Shown: one piece after another, positions 10,718 through 19,872 of the stretch
Layout of the letters: the number at the start of each line of letters is the position of its first letter
Numbering within the stretch: position 1 is the first letter of the stretch
NCBI RefSeq assembly: GCF_030268225.1
Contig: NZ_BSQG01000001.1
Span: 1,353,299 to 1,417,298, forward strand
Reading direction: 5' to 3'
Length of the DNA stretch: 64,000 nt
Origin: Nocardiopsis ansamitocini
Lineage (GTDB): Bacteria > Actinomycetota > Actinomycetes > Streptosporangiales > Streptosporangiaceae
Notes under the pieces: generated by a model
Told to the model about the DNA's origin: nothing
The model's input: the letters and a program-made list of their open reading frames with translations, nothing else
The model's database searches: none
Made by a program: the position numbers and the translations under genes

Positions 10718-11472
10718 CCGCCCATGGGCTGCTGGCCCTGGGGCAGGGCAAGCGCGGGTTCGGCCGGTGCCGACAGGAGGCTTCCACGGGGGTCGATGGT
10801 GAGGCCCGCAGGGTCGAACACCCCATAGCGGGGGTTGACCTCGATGTCGGCCGCGGCCAGGTGGCTGCGGAAGCGCTCTTGGGGGTAGAGGTTGGCCGCT
10901 TCGGCGGGGACGGACGACTCCAGTTGCGCCATCGCCGTCTCCACTTGCTCCTCCAGCTCGGCGCCGCTCAGCCCGTTGTACTCGGCCTGCTCGGTGAGGT
11001 AGGCGCGGGTGTCGGTGCGCAGCTTGTCCTCGATTTCGGCGAGGTCCGCAGGATCGGCCTCACTCGCCAGTCGGTCCCCGATCAGCGCGACGCGCACCTG
11101 GTCATCGACCTCGGCATCGGTGAGCCCCTGGAACTGGGGCGACTCGCGCCCGCCGAGTCGGTCGAGGACCTCATCGGTGTCGGCCCGGGTGATCGCGATG
11201 CCCTCCTCCTTGGCGATCTGGTCCAGGGTGGTGACGGTGATGTAGCTGCTGAGCACCCTGGTCGCCGCGTCCGAGCGCTGCTGGGGGGAGAGCTGCCGGC
11301 CCGAAGCCGACTCGATCCGCTCGACCTCGCTGCGTACCTGCTCGTGGCCCAGGCTCTCACCACCGACGACAACGGCGGAGCCGGCCTGGGAGACCCCGCA
11401 GCCGGTGAGCATCAGCACGGCCGCTGCCGCGCCCGCAAAAACTGTTCGACGGCGCGGGAGAGTCGAGCGCAC
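10714..11472 (-). CDS. SurA N-terminal domain lipoprotein
   Basis: Predicted extracytoplasmic lipoprotein with a SurA/trigger-factor-like helical chaperone domain and no PPIase domain. An Arg-rich start and hydrophobic segment end in the lipobox L-T-G-C. The following sequence (V-V-V-G-G-E-S-L through L-S-S-Y-I-T-V) matches the SurA_N layout. The reading frame extends upstream to 11637, but GTG 11472 has AAAGG nine bases upstream and sits just before the signal peptide, so it is chosen (252 residues). It is coupled to mazG by a GTGA overlap, an arrangement common in actinobacteria. Confidence 0.82.
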   Translation of the reverse strand: MRSTLPRRRTVFAGAAAAVLMLTGCGVSQAGSAVVVGGESLGHEQVRSEVERIESASGRQLSPQQRSDAATRVLSSYITVTTLDQIAKEEGIAITRADTDEVLDRLGGRESPQFQGLTDAEVDDQVRVALIGDRLASEADPADLAEIEDKLRTDTRAYLTEQAEYNGLSGAELEEQVETAMAQLESSVPAEAANLYPQERFRSHLAAADIEVNPRYGVFDPAGLTIDPRGSLLSAPAEPALALPQGQQPMGG

Positions 11473-11612
11473 AGGGCTGAACCTTTCGATCGGGCTACAC
11501 GGCTCGGCGGGCCGGACGGCAGCCGGGGCAGTTGGTGCGCCGCCCACTGTGCCGCACCGGTGCCCCGCGCGCCACCCCGTCCGCACCGGACCAGCGTGTC
11601 GGAGGGTCTTGC

Positions 11613-13112
11613 TCAGGGCATCGCGTCGGGCAGCCAACCGCCCTCGCGCAAGGCCGTCACGACCTGGTCGACCGAATCCGCCTCGGCCGCCCCCGCGGTG
11701 TCGATGACGAGGTCGGCGTCATGGGGTTCCTCATAGGGATCGGAGATCCCGGTGAACTCGGGGATCTCGCCGGCACGCGCCTTGGCGTAGAGGCCCTTGC
11801 GGTCGCGGGTCTCGCACACGTCGAGCGGCGTGGCCACGTGCACGAGGAAGAAGTCCCCGGTCTCCTGGGCCATACGGCGCACCTCGGCGCGGGTGGCGGT
11901 GTAGGGGGCGATGGGCGCGCACACCGCGACACCGCCGTGTCGGGCGATCTCGGCTGCGACGTAGCCGATACGGCGGATGTTGAGGTCGCGGTCGGCGCGC
12001 GAGAAGGTCAGCCCCGCTGACAGCATCCGGCGCACTACGTCCCCGTCCAGGAGCGTGACGGTACGGCCGGTAGCCCGCACGGCCTCGCTCACCCCGCGTG
12101 CGATCGTGGACTTTCCCGAGCCGGACAGTCCCGTGAAGAACAGGGTGAGTCCGCGGCGGGTCCGCGGAGGACGCATCCGGGCCATCGCCGCGGCGACCGG
12201 CTCCGGAGTGAACCACGGAGGCAGTTCCCGCCCGTGCACCAACTCCGTCTCCACCTGCTCGGCGGTGAGTTCGGCCCGGACGCGGTCGGGTGCGATCCGG
12301 TCGGCCGGACGCCAGGATTCGGTGTCGGTGTCGTAGCCCCATTCCTGCTCGGGCAGGACGACCACGGGGGTGGGCGACGCGTCGGTCGCGCTGCTCTCCC
12401 GGGTTTCGAGCAGCACATGGGTGGCACCGTAGGCGGCTGCCACGTGCACGGCGAGCAGCGCGCGGCGCTGCGCGGGCAGCGGGGGCCCTCCGTCGGTCCA
12501 GGCCGCCGGCAGGGTGACGACGGTGTACCGGGTTTCCTCGGGCAGGAGGGGACGGGCGGCCAGGACCGCGGGTGCCGCGGCCTCGTCGTCGAAAGGTGCG
12601 TCGATGAGGACGAGCAGATCGGGGGCGGTACCGCCGATCCCGTCGAGAGCGGCGTGGATACGGGTCAGTGCCCGATGGTGCAGCGCCTGGTCGGTGACCA
12701 CTGCGAGCATCGGACGCGTGCGATCGGCGCGCTCCCGGCGCACCTGCTCCGGGGTGTGGCGCAGGGCGCGCAGCACTCCGTGGGCGGGCGGTGCGGCCCG
12801 GTGCAGCCGGCCTGCCAGCCTGGCTCCCCCCGCACGGCGCCCCTCGGTGACGTCGAGTTCGGCCAGGGGGGCGCCCTCGGGGTCGGTGAGGGTGATGCTG
12901 TTGGTGTCGGCGAGCTCGTCGGACACGGTGAGGACGACCGGGACCGGCCAGACGGCGCCCGGGGGCGGTGGTCCGTCGGTGGCGAGTTCGGCGGCCTCGG
13001 CGACCGTCATGAAACCTGGGAGCGGGCACACGCCGGAGAGGATCAGCTCCAGATGGGCCAACCCCTCCGGTCCCGGGGTGAAGGCGGGCGGGTCACCGGC
13101 GGGCCGGGTCAT
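11613..13112 (-). CDS. cysC: adenylylsulfate (APS) kinase with N-terminal ATP-sulfurylase-like domain
   Basis: Phosphorylates APS to PAPS, the universal sulfate donor. The C-terminal 180 residues form an intact APS kinase: P-loop G-L-S-G-S-G-K-S-T near residue 330, L-D-G-D-V-V-R, R-D-L-N-I-R-R-I-G-Y-V-A and the lid region K-G-L-Y-A-K-A. The first 300 residues look like an ATP sulfurylase scaffold, including the end region with D-R and W-F-T-P-E-P-V. The catalytic Q-x-R-N-P-x-H-x-x-H segment is replaced around residues 138-150 by T-D-Q-A-L-H-H-R-A-L, so this domain is probably inactive. CysDN at 30-32 kb could supply APS. No assimilatory cysH is nearby. Confidence 0.85.
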   Translation of the reverse strand: MTRPAGDPPAFTPGPEGLAHLELILSGVCPLPGFMTVAEAAELATDGPPPPGAVWPVPVVLTVSDELADTNSITLTDPEGAPLAELDVTEGRRAGGARLAGRLHRAAPPAHGVLRALRHTPEQVRRERADRTRPMLAVVTDQALHHRALTRIHAALDGIGGTAPDLLVLIDAPFDDEAAAPAVLAARPLLPEETRYTVVTLPAAWTDGGPPLPAQRRALLAVHVAAAYGATHVLLETRESSATDASPTPVVVLPEQEWGYDTDTESWRPADRIAPDRVRAELTAEQVETELVHGRELPPWFTPEPVAAAMARMRPPRTRRGLTLFFTGLSGSGKSTIARGVSEAVRATGRTVTLLDGDVVRRMLSAGLTFSRADRDLNIRRIGYVAAEIARHGGVAVCAPIAPYTATRAEVRRMAQETGDFFLVHVATPLDVCETRDRKGLYAKARAGEIPEFTGISDPYEEPHDADLVIDTAGAAEADSVDQVVTALREGGWLPDAMP

Positions 13113-13271
13113 GCGTGCTCCCTACGTCGTCGCTGGCGGCGCGCGGCGCGCCGTCCCCATTCTGGCCGAGGCCGCCCGGGGCGGCGCGGTCCGGGGTTGT
13201 CCACAGGCGGTGGACGCACCCGGCCCGCTTGTCGGGCGGTCGGCCAGAATGATGGGGGACGACGTGGAAGT

Positions 13272-14048
13272 TCAGGACTTGCGCAGGACGAAAGCGAGGT
13301 TGTTGTGCCTGGCGGTGAGACGGCCGAGCGACGCGGCGGCGACCGTGCGCAGTCCGGCGTCGACGATCGGGGACATCCGGCCGAAGTAGCGCAGGTGGTG
13401 GTTGCACGAGAGCGTCTGCAGCACCTCTACTTCATTGCGCGCGCAGTAGTCGAGCACCCCCCGGTAGGAAACCACCCGGTCGTAGACGGTGGGAAACGGG
13501 CCGAACCCTGGCCGCCCCGCGTTCACCCGGCCACGGACATGACGCTTGTAGGCCACGTGCAGGCCGAACGGAGCGATCCGGGTCAGGAATCCGTACACCG
13601 AGTCGCGGTCGGGGATGCGCAGGAGCAGGGTCCCGCCCGGCCGCAGTGCGGCGAACAACCGGTCCAGGACCTGTTCGGCGCCGGACACGTGCTCCAGCAC
13701 CCAGGAGCAGAACACCACGTCGTAGGCTGCTTCGGGCAGTTCCACGGTGCGCAGGTCACCCACGATCGCCTCGTGCAGGTCGGCGCGCTCGTCGATGCGC
13801 ATGCGCAGGCTGCGCCCGTCGGCGTCGATTCCGGTGATGTGCGGGGTCACCCCCTCGACCTCCACCGTGCCCAGCGTCCACTGCCGGCCGCAACCGGCTT
13901 CCAGGATCCGCAACTCGGTGGCGCCGCGCTCGTCGCGGACGCGCACCCCCGCCTCATGGATGCGCTGTCGAAAAACCTCGGTGTCGTACTCGGGAGTGGG
14001 CTGAGCCCTGAGGGGCGGAACAGCCCGGGTCGATTGAGCGTTACTCAT
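13272..14048 (-). CDS. class I SAM-dependent methyltransferase
   Basis: Predicted methyltransferase of 258 residues. The SAM site is clear: motif I L-E-A-G-C-G-R, then G-I-D-A-D, and V-V-F-C-S-W-V-L-E-H-V followed by L-R-P-G-G-T-L-L-L-R-I-P-D, in the Methyltransf_11 style. The substrate is unknown. The C-terminal part with N-H-H-L-R-Y-F resembles methyltransferases found beside polysaccharide genes, but this is weak evidence. ATG 14048 is preferred; an in-frame TTG lies at 14057 and neither has a strong ribosome-binding site. It is divergent from mfd. Confidence 0.75.
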   Translation of the reverse strand: MSNAQSTRAVPPLRAQPTPEYDTEVFRQRIHEAGVRVRDERGATELRILEAGCGRQWTLGTVEVEGVTPHITGIDADGRSLRMRIDERADLHEAIVGDLRTVELPEAAYDVVFCSWVLEHVSGAEQVLDRLFAALRPGGTLLLRIPDRDSVYGFLTRIAPFGLHVAYKRHVRGRVNAGRPGFGPFPTVYDRVVSYRGVLDYCARNEVEVLQTLSCNHHLRYFGRMSPIVDAGLRTVAAASLGRLTARHNNLAFVLRKS

Positions 14049-14212
14049 GGTGAGCAATCATGCCGGTCACACGCTGTGAGCGGTGGCGAATCCGGGTACA
14101 GCCGGTGTGGCGCCACGCGTAGGCTGTCTACGGGGAGCACACCGAATCCGTGGCCGGCGCGTTTCTACCGCCGTGCGGCAGGCACCTTCCATCAAACGCC
14201 CCACTTGGTGAT

Positions 14213-17200
14213 ATGAGCCTTTCTGGACTTCTCTCCGTCGTCGCCGGTGACCCGGCCCTGAGCAAAGCGATCGCGACCGCGCGAGGCGGCCATGATCCCC
14301 GTCTCGACATCGTCGCGCCAACCGCCCTTCGCCCCTTTCTGGTCGCAGGGCTGGCCGTCGACGCCCCGGTGGGCGCCGGGCGTCCGGTTTTGGCCATAAC
14401 CGCTACTGAGCGTGAGGCATCCGATCTCACCGAGGCGCTGGGATCCCTGCTGCCGGAGAGCTCCGTCGCGCTGTTTCCCGCGTGGGAGACCCTGCCGCAC
14501 GAGCGTCTGTCGCCGAGGTCGGACACCGTCGGTCAGCGCCTGGCAGTACTGCGGCGCCTGGTCCACCCCGATCCCGCCGACCCGCTGACCGCACCGCTGC
14601 GCGTGGTCGTCGCCCCGATCCGCGCAGCCCTGCAACCGCTGGTGGCGGGGTTGGGCGACCTCAAACCGGTACGGTTGCGCGCCGGCGACGAGGCCGAGCT
14701 GGACACCGTGGTGCAATCCCTGGTCTCAGCGGGGTACGCACGGGTCGATCTCGTGGAGAAGCGCGGCGACATCGCCGTGCGCGGCGGAATCCTGGATGTC
14801 TTCCCCCCGACCGAGGAGCACCCCCTACGGCTGGAGTTCTGGGGCGACTCCGTGGAGGAGATCCGCTACTTCCAGGTCGCCGACCAGCGTTCCATGTCCG
14901 CCACGGAACGCTCCGGCGACGACGCCGCGGCCGGACTGTTCGCCCCGCCGTGCCGGGAACTTCTGCTCACCGACGAGGTCCGGGCCAGGGCCCGCGCATT
15001 GAGCGAGGAGCACCCCTCCCTCGCCGACATCCTCGGCAAGCTCGCCGAGGGCATCTCGGTCGAGGGCATGGAGGCGTTCGCCCCGGTCCTGGCCGAGCGC
15101 ATGGAACTGCTGCTGGACCTCCTGCCCGAGGGCGCCCACGTTCTGGGCTGCGACCCCGAGCGCATCCGCACGCGCGCCACGGAGCTGGTGGCCACGAGCC
15201 AGGAGTTCCTGGACGCGTCCTGGATCAACGCCGCCTCCGGTGGCGAGGCCCCGATCGACCTGGGCGCCTCGGCCTACCAGTCCATCGCCGACCTCCGGCT
15301 GCGCGCGAGCGAACTGGACCTTCCGTGGTGGACGGTCACTCCCTTCGACCCGGGCGCCGGTTCCGCCGATGACGACGACTCGGTCCTGGTGGGGGCCACC
15401 TCAGCGGACGCCTACCGTGGCGACACCGAGCGCGCCCTCGCCGACGTCAAGTCCTGGCTGCACGACGAGTGGCGGGTCGTGCTGCTCACCCAGGGACAGG
15501 GCCCTGCCGAGCGGCTGGTCTCCATGTTGCGCGACGCGGGTCTGGGCGCACAGCTGCGCCCGGATCTCCCCGGACCACCGGATGCCTCGGTGGCCACGGT
15601 CACCACGGGGCTGATCGAGCACGGTTTCGTATGGCGCTCGGTGCGCATGGTGGTCCTCACCGAGACCGACCTCGCCGGACAGCGCTCATCCACCCGTGAC
15701 ATGCGCAAGATGCCCAGCAGGCGGCGCGGCGGCATCGACCCGTTGCAGCTCAAGCCGGGCGACTACATCGTGCACGAGCAGCACGGCGTGGGCCGCTACA
15801 TCGAGATGGTGAGCCGAAGCGTCCAAGGCGCCACACGCGAATACCTGCTGATCGAGTACGCACCGTCCAAGCGCGGCCAGCCCGGCGACCGGTTGTTCGT
15901 CCCCACCGACCAGCTCGACGAGGTCACCCGTTATGTCGGCGGGGACGCGCCGTCGCTGTCCAAGATGGGCGGCGCCGAGTGGACCAAGACCAAGAACCGG
16001 GCACGCAAGATCGTCCGGGAGATCGCCGGTGACCTGATCCGGCTGTACTCGGCGCGCCAGGCGTCTCCCGGGCATGCTTTCGCCCCCGACACCCCGTGGC
16101 AGCGCGAGCTGGAGGACGCCTTCCCCTACGTGGAGACGCCGGACCAGCTCGCGGCTATCGACGAGGTCAAGGGCGACATGGAGAAGGCCCTGCCCATGGA
16201 CCGCTTGATCTGCGGCGACGTGGGTTACGGAAAGACCGAGGTCGCGGTCCGGGCGGCGTTCAAGGCCGTGCAGGACGGCAAGCAGGTGGCCCTGCTGGTG
16301 CCCACCACCCTGCTGGTCCAGCAACACCTGTCCACGTTCAGCGAGCGTTATGCCTCCTTCCCCGTCACGGTCAAGCCGATGTCGCGGTTCCAGAGCGACT
16401 CCGAGATCGCCGCGACCCGCGAGGGCATGCTCTCGGGCGAGGTGGACGTGGTCATCGGGACCCATCGCCTGCTCTCCGCCGAGACGAAGTTCAAGAACCT
16501 GGGCCTGGTCATCATCGACGAGGAGCAGCGCTTCGGCGTCGAGCACAAGGAGTCGCTGAAGCGGCTGCGGACCCAGGTGGACGTACTCGCGATGTCGGCG
16601 ACCCCCATCCCCCGCACCCTGGAGATGGGGCTCACCGGCATCCGGGAGATGACCACGATCCTGACCCCGCCCGAGGAGCGGCACCCGGTGCTGACCTTCG
16701 TGGGGCCCTACGACGAGAAGCAGATCACCGCGGCCATCCGGCGTGAACTGATGCGCGAGGGCCAGGTGTTCTTCGTGCACAACCGGGTGGCATCCATCGA
16801 CAAGGTCGCGGCCACCCTGCAGCGCCTGGTTCCCGAGGCCCGGGTGGCCTACGCCCACGGGCAGATGAACGAGCAGCAGCTGGAGAAGGTGATGGTCGAT
16901 TTCTGGGAGAAGAACTTCGACGTCCTCGTCTCCACCACGATCGTGGAGTCGGGGCTCGACGTCCCCAACGCCAACACCCTCATCGTCGACCGTGCGGACA
17001 ACTACGGCCTGTCCCAGCTCCACCAGCTGCGCGGCCGGGTCGGGCGCGGTCGGGACCGGGCCTACGCCTACTTCCTGTACCCGGCCGACAAGCCCCTGAC
17101 CGAGACGGCGCACGAGCGATTGGCGACGGTCGCCCAGCACACCGAGACCGGCGCGGGCATGTACGTGGCGATGAAGGACCTGGAGATCCGCGGAGCGGGC

Positions 17201-17794
17201 AACATCCTCGGGGCCGAGCAGTCGGGCAGTATCGCCGGAGTGGGATTCGACCTGTACGTGCGCATGGTCGGTGAGGCGGTGCGCGAGCTCAAGGGTGACC
17301 CGAACTCGGTCCAGGAGGTCGAGACCAGGGTCGAACTCCCCATCGACGCCCACATTCCACACGACTACGTTCCGGGCGAGCGGTTGCGTCTGGAGGCCTA
17401 CCGGCGTATCGCGGGGGTCGGCGGGGAGGCCGACATCGCGGCGGTACGCGAGGAGTTGGCCGACCGGTACGGTGAGCCACCGCGCCCGGTGGACAACCTG
17501 CTTGCCGTGGCCCGTTTCCGTGTGCTGGCCAAGAGTGCGGGACTGACCGACGTCATCATGCAGGGCAGCCAGGTCCGGTTCGCCCCCGTGGAATTGCGCG
17601 AGTCCCAACAACTGCGGGTCCGCAGGCTCTACCCCAAATCCCTGCACAAGGAAACCACCAAGACGCTGCTGGTCCCGGCCCCCAAGAGCGGCGGACTGGG
17701 CGGTAAGCCGCTGCGCGACCTGGAACTGCTCACCTGGGCCGCGGACCTGGTGGCGGCCGTGTTCGAACCGCAGAAGAAGCGCCCCGAGGGCTGA
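14213..17794 (+). CDS. mfd: transcription-repair coupling factor
   Basis: Removes stalled RNA polymerase and recruits UvrA to transcribed-strand lesions. The 1193-residue protein has the full layout: UvrB-like N-terminal region, the RNA-polymerase-interacting domain beginning about L-K-P-G-D-Y-I-V-H-E-Q-H-G-V-G, the translocase motor with Walker A G-D-V-G-Y-G-K-T-E-V-A, I-I-D-E-E-Q-R-F-G-V and S-A-T-P-I-P-R-T-L, motif VI Q-L-R-G-R-V-G-R, and a C-terminal TRCF domain. ATG 14213 is chosen because it starts the typical M-S-L-S-G-L-L; an upstream extension to 14150 has no support. A strong hairpin follows the gene. Confidence 0.97.
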   Translation: MSLSGLLSVVAGDPALSKAIATARGGHDPRLDIVAPTALRPFLVAGLAVDAPVGAGRPVLAITATEREASDLTEALGSLLPESSVALFPAWETLPHERLSPRSDTVGQRLAVLRRLVHPDPADPLTAPLRVVVAPIRAALQPLVAGLGDLKPVRLRAGDEAELDTVVQSLVSAGYARVDLVEKRGDIAVRGGILDVFPPTEEHPLRLEFWGDSVEEIRYFQVADQRSMSATERSGDDAAAGLFAPPCRELLLTDEVRARARALSEEHPSLADILGKLAEGISVEGMEAFAPVLAERMELLLDLLPEGAHVLGCDPERIRTRATELVATSQEFLDASWINAASGGEAPIDLGASAYQSIADLRLRASELDLPWWTVTPFDPGAGSADDDDSVLVGATSADAYRGDTERALADVKSWLHDEWRVVLLTQGQGPAERLVSMLRDAGLGAQLRPDLPGPPDASVATVTTGLIEHGFVWRSVRMVVLTETDLAGQRSSTRDMRKMPSRRRGGIDPLQLKPGDYIVHEQHGVGRYIEMVSRSVQGATREYLLIEYAPSKRGQPGDRLFVPTDQLDEVTRYVGGDAPSLSKMGGAEWTKTKNRARKIVREIAGDLIRLYSARQASPGHAFAPDTPWQRELEDAFPYVETPDQLAAIDEVKGDMEKALPMDRLICGDVGYGKTEVAVRAAFKAVQDGKQVALLVPTTLLVQQHLSTFSERYASFPVTVKPMSRFQSDSEIAATREGMLSGEVDVVIGTHRLLSAETKFKNLGLVIIDEEQRFGVEHKESLKRLRTQVDVLAMSATPIPRTLEMGLTGIREMTTILTPPEERHPVLTFVGPYDEKQITAAIRRELMREGQVFFVHNRVASIDKVAATLQRLVPEARVAYAHGQMNEQQLEKVMVDFWEKNFDVLVSTTIVESGLDVPNANTLIVDRADNYGLSQLHQLRGRVGRGRDRAYAYFLYPADKPLTETAHERLATVAQHTETGAGMYVAMKDLEIRGAGNILGAEQSGSIAGVGFDLYVRMVGEAVRELKGDPNSVQEVETRVELPIDAHIPHDYVPGERLRLEAYRRIAGVGGEADIAAVREELADRYGEPPRPVDNLLAVARFRVLAKSAGLTDVIMQGSQVRFAPVELRESQQLRVRRLYPKSLHKETTKTLLVPAPKSGGLGGKPLRDLELLTWAADLVAAVFEPQKKRPEG

Positions 17795-17832
17795 TGCGCC
17801 CCATGTCGGCGCCATAGGGCGAGGACACCCGC

Positions 17833-17879
17833 CCGGGTAGGCCCGGCCCCTCGAAAAACGAGGGGCCGGGCCTACCCGG
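17833..17879 (+). terminator. strong hairpin after mfd
   Basis: Perfect 21-bp stem (17833-17853 with 17859-17879) closed by a five-A loop. It begins 39 bases past the mfd stop and has no long U-tract. It insulates mfd from the polysaccharide locus. Confidence 0.75.
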
Positions 17880-18276
17880 TCATCAGACGGTCGAAGCCCG
17901 CTCGTCTGCCCACGTGTTCCTCCTGCCGTTTCACCGAGCAGACGCTCGCTGTGCTCGGGCCCCTCTCAAACACCGCGACCCGCACGAGGGGGCGGGGACG
18001 GGCCTGTTCTGTGCCGATCTGCGGGTCCACGTCCGAGGAACAGCCGGGGCGCACCCTTTGGGGACGGACAGCACCGGGCAGGGCTGGCATTCGTCCCCGC
18101 TCTGTGTTTCGGTCGCGGCCGGCCCGGCGTCAAATTCCTTGCCGGTTCCGCCGCTTCACCGAACTCTCGATGATGGCAAACCCTGCACACGATCAACTCG
18201 ACTACTCTTAGTGTTTAAGAAATTACCAAACGTGTCAGTCGAGATGTGTTGACCGAAGAAGTAGGGACGCTCCCCG
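17880..18276. other. intergenic region upstream of the polysaccharide locus
   Basis: Nearly 400 bases without a supportable gene; the short frames on both strands look random. Bases about 18184-18245 are clearly AT-richer and probably contain the promoter of the rightward polysaccharide operon. AGGGA about nine bases before ATG 18277 serves as ribosome-binding site. Confidence 0.45.
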
Positions 18277-19872
18277 ATGGATACCCCCGCCCCCGGACCG
18301 GAACTCACCGACTACGCGGCCACACTGCGACGCCGCTGGTGGATCATCGCTGCCGCGATGGCGCTCGGTCTGACCATCGCGGCGCTGGCCCTGGTGGTCG
18401 TGCCCCGTACCTACACCGCCACCACCTCGGTACAGGTACGACCGACCGGGCTGGCCGACCTCACCGGCGAACGTTCCGGCCGCACAAACGGCGAGGTCAA
18501 CCTCGATACCGAAGCCCAACTCGTGGCATCCGCCGAGGTCGCCTCCGCCGCGCTGAAGAAACTGGGCCGCGTCGAGGACATCACCGAGTTCCGCAACCGG
18601 GTGAACGTCAGTGTCCCGCCCAACAGCAGCGTGCTGGACATCGCCTACTCCGACTCCGGCCCCGAGCTGGCTCAGCGGGGCTCCACGGCGTTCGCCAGCG
18701 CCTACCTGGAGTACCGGGCGGAACAGGTGGACCAGCAGATCGACGCCCGGGTCACCGCACTGACCAGCGAACTCAGGCAACGGGAGGCTGCACTGGGTCG
18801 CGCGTCCGACCGCGCCGACTCCGCGACCGGGGCGGCTCAAGTACGTGCCGAGACCGAACTCGGATCCGTACAGAACGAGATCACCGAACTCGGCAAGCAG
18901 ATCAACCCGCTCAAGGCACTGCGCGAGTCCCTGCTGCCCGGACAGGTCATCACCGCCGCCGTCGCCCCCGACTCCGCGAGTTCCCCGATACCGGCCATGT
19001 GGCTGGGCAGCGGACTTCTGCTCGGTCTGGTGGCCGGAGTCGCGGCCGCCTACCTGCTGGACCGCCGCGACTCCCGTCTGCGGTCGGTGGGCGACGCCCG
19101 GCGCCACGGCGCGGGCCCTGTCCTGTTGGACCTGCGCGCGACCGACGCCGCAGCGGGCATCCTGGACGCCACCAGCCGGGCCGGCCAAGGCTTCCAGGAA
19201 CTGGCGCACACGCTCGGCGCCCGTCTGGGTGCGGGCGACCACGTACTCCAGGTGTCAGCGCTGTCCTCCGGCTCCTCCGGGGCCGTGGTGGCGGTGAACC
19301 TGGCCGCCGCGCTGGCCCGCGTCGACGCCGGGGTCCTGCTGGTGTGCGCCGACCCAGGCGATGCGACCGCCTCCCGGTTGCTGGAGGCCCAGGGGCCCGG
19401 ACTGACCGAGGTACTGATCGAGGGAGCCGATACGAACGCCCTGGAACAGCATCCGGTCCGCACCCCGGGGCTGCGGTTGCTCTCCTCTGGCCAGGACCCC
19501 GACCGCGCGGCAGGCCTGCTCCAGCGCGAGGTCATGATCACCACCCTGAACAAGCTGCGGGGCAGGGCCCGCTACGTGCTTGTGCTGACCGCGCCGATCA
19601 GCGAGCGCGCCGACGCCCACGCCATGGCCCCGGCCTGCGACGCGGTACTGACCGTGGTGGAACTGGGCCGAACGCGCCGTGAGGACCTGACCGGGGGCCT
19701 GGACCGGCTCAAGCACATCGGGGCACGGATGCTGGGCACGGTCACCGTGGCGACGCTCCACGCCTCCACTCCAGCGCCTAGGGAACAGGCTCCCCCGGTA
19801 CGCGCTCCCAAGGCAGCCACGGGCGCGCACGACACAGCGGAGTCCTCCGCCGACCTCGCACCGCAGCGGTGA
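18277..19872 (+). CDS. Wzz-type polysaccharide co-polymerase with degenerate BY-kinase domain
   Basis: Predicted chain-length regulator of the polysaccharide pathway, 531 residues. A Wzz domain begins with T-L-R-R-R-W-W-I-I and a membrane helix at about 20-42, a periplasm-facing coiled coil follows, and a second helix lies at about 235-262. The cytosolic C-terminal half has the fold pattern of a bacterial tyrosine kinase or ParA-like ATPase, but its catalytic motifs are lost. Walker A reads S-A-L-S-S-G-S-S-G-A-V-V near residue 327 with no Lys. Walker A' is V-L-L-V-C-A-D and Walker B is Y-V-L-V-L-T-A-P. No Tyr-rich tail is present. Its end overlaps the polymerase start by 4 bp. Confidence 0.85.
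   Translation: MDTPAPGPELTDYAATLRRRWWIIAAAMALGLTIAALALVVVPRTYTATTSVQVRPTGLADLTGERSGRTNGEVNLDTEAQLVASAEVASAALKKLGRVEDITEFRNRVNVSVPPNSSVLDIAYSDSGPELAQRGSTAFASAYLEYRAEQVDQQIDARVTALTSELRQREAALGRASDRADSATGAAQVRAETELGSVQNEITELGKQINPLKALRESLLPGQVITAAVAPDSASSPIPAMWLGSGLLLGLVAGVAAAYLLDRRDSRLRSVGDARRHGAGPVLLDLRATDAAAGILDATSRAGQGFQELAHTLGARLGAGDHVLQVSALSSGSSGAVVAVNLAAALARVDAGVLLVCADPGDATASRLLEAQGPGLTEVLIEGADTNALEQHPVRTPGLRLLSSGQDPDRAAGLLQREVMITTLNKLRGRARYVLVLTAPISERADAHAMAPACDAVLTVVELGRTRREDLTGGLDRLKHIGARMLGTVTVATLHASTPAPREQAPPVRAPKAATGAHDTAESSADLAPQR

Noticed and set aside
15686-17815. 709-codon reading frame on the minus strand
   Set aside because: Antisense to mfd with typical shadow composition (His, Gly, Arg, Leu, Asp) and no recognisable motif.
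17914-18252. Short plus-strand reading frames before the polysaccharide locus
   Set aside because: Several overlapping frames in this gap all lack ribosome-binding sites, motifs or signal peptides, and none is better than the others.
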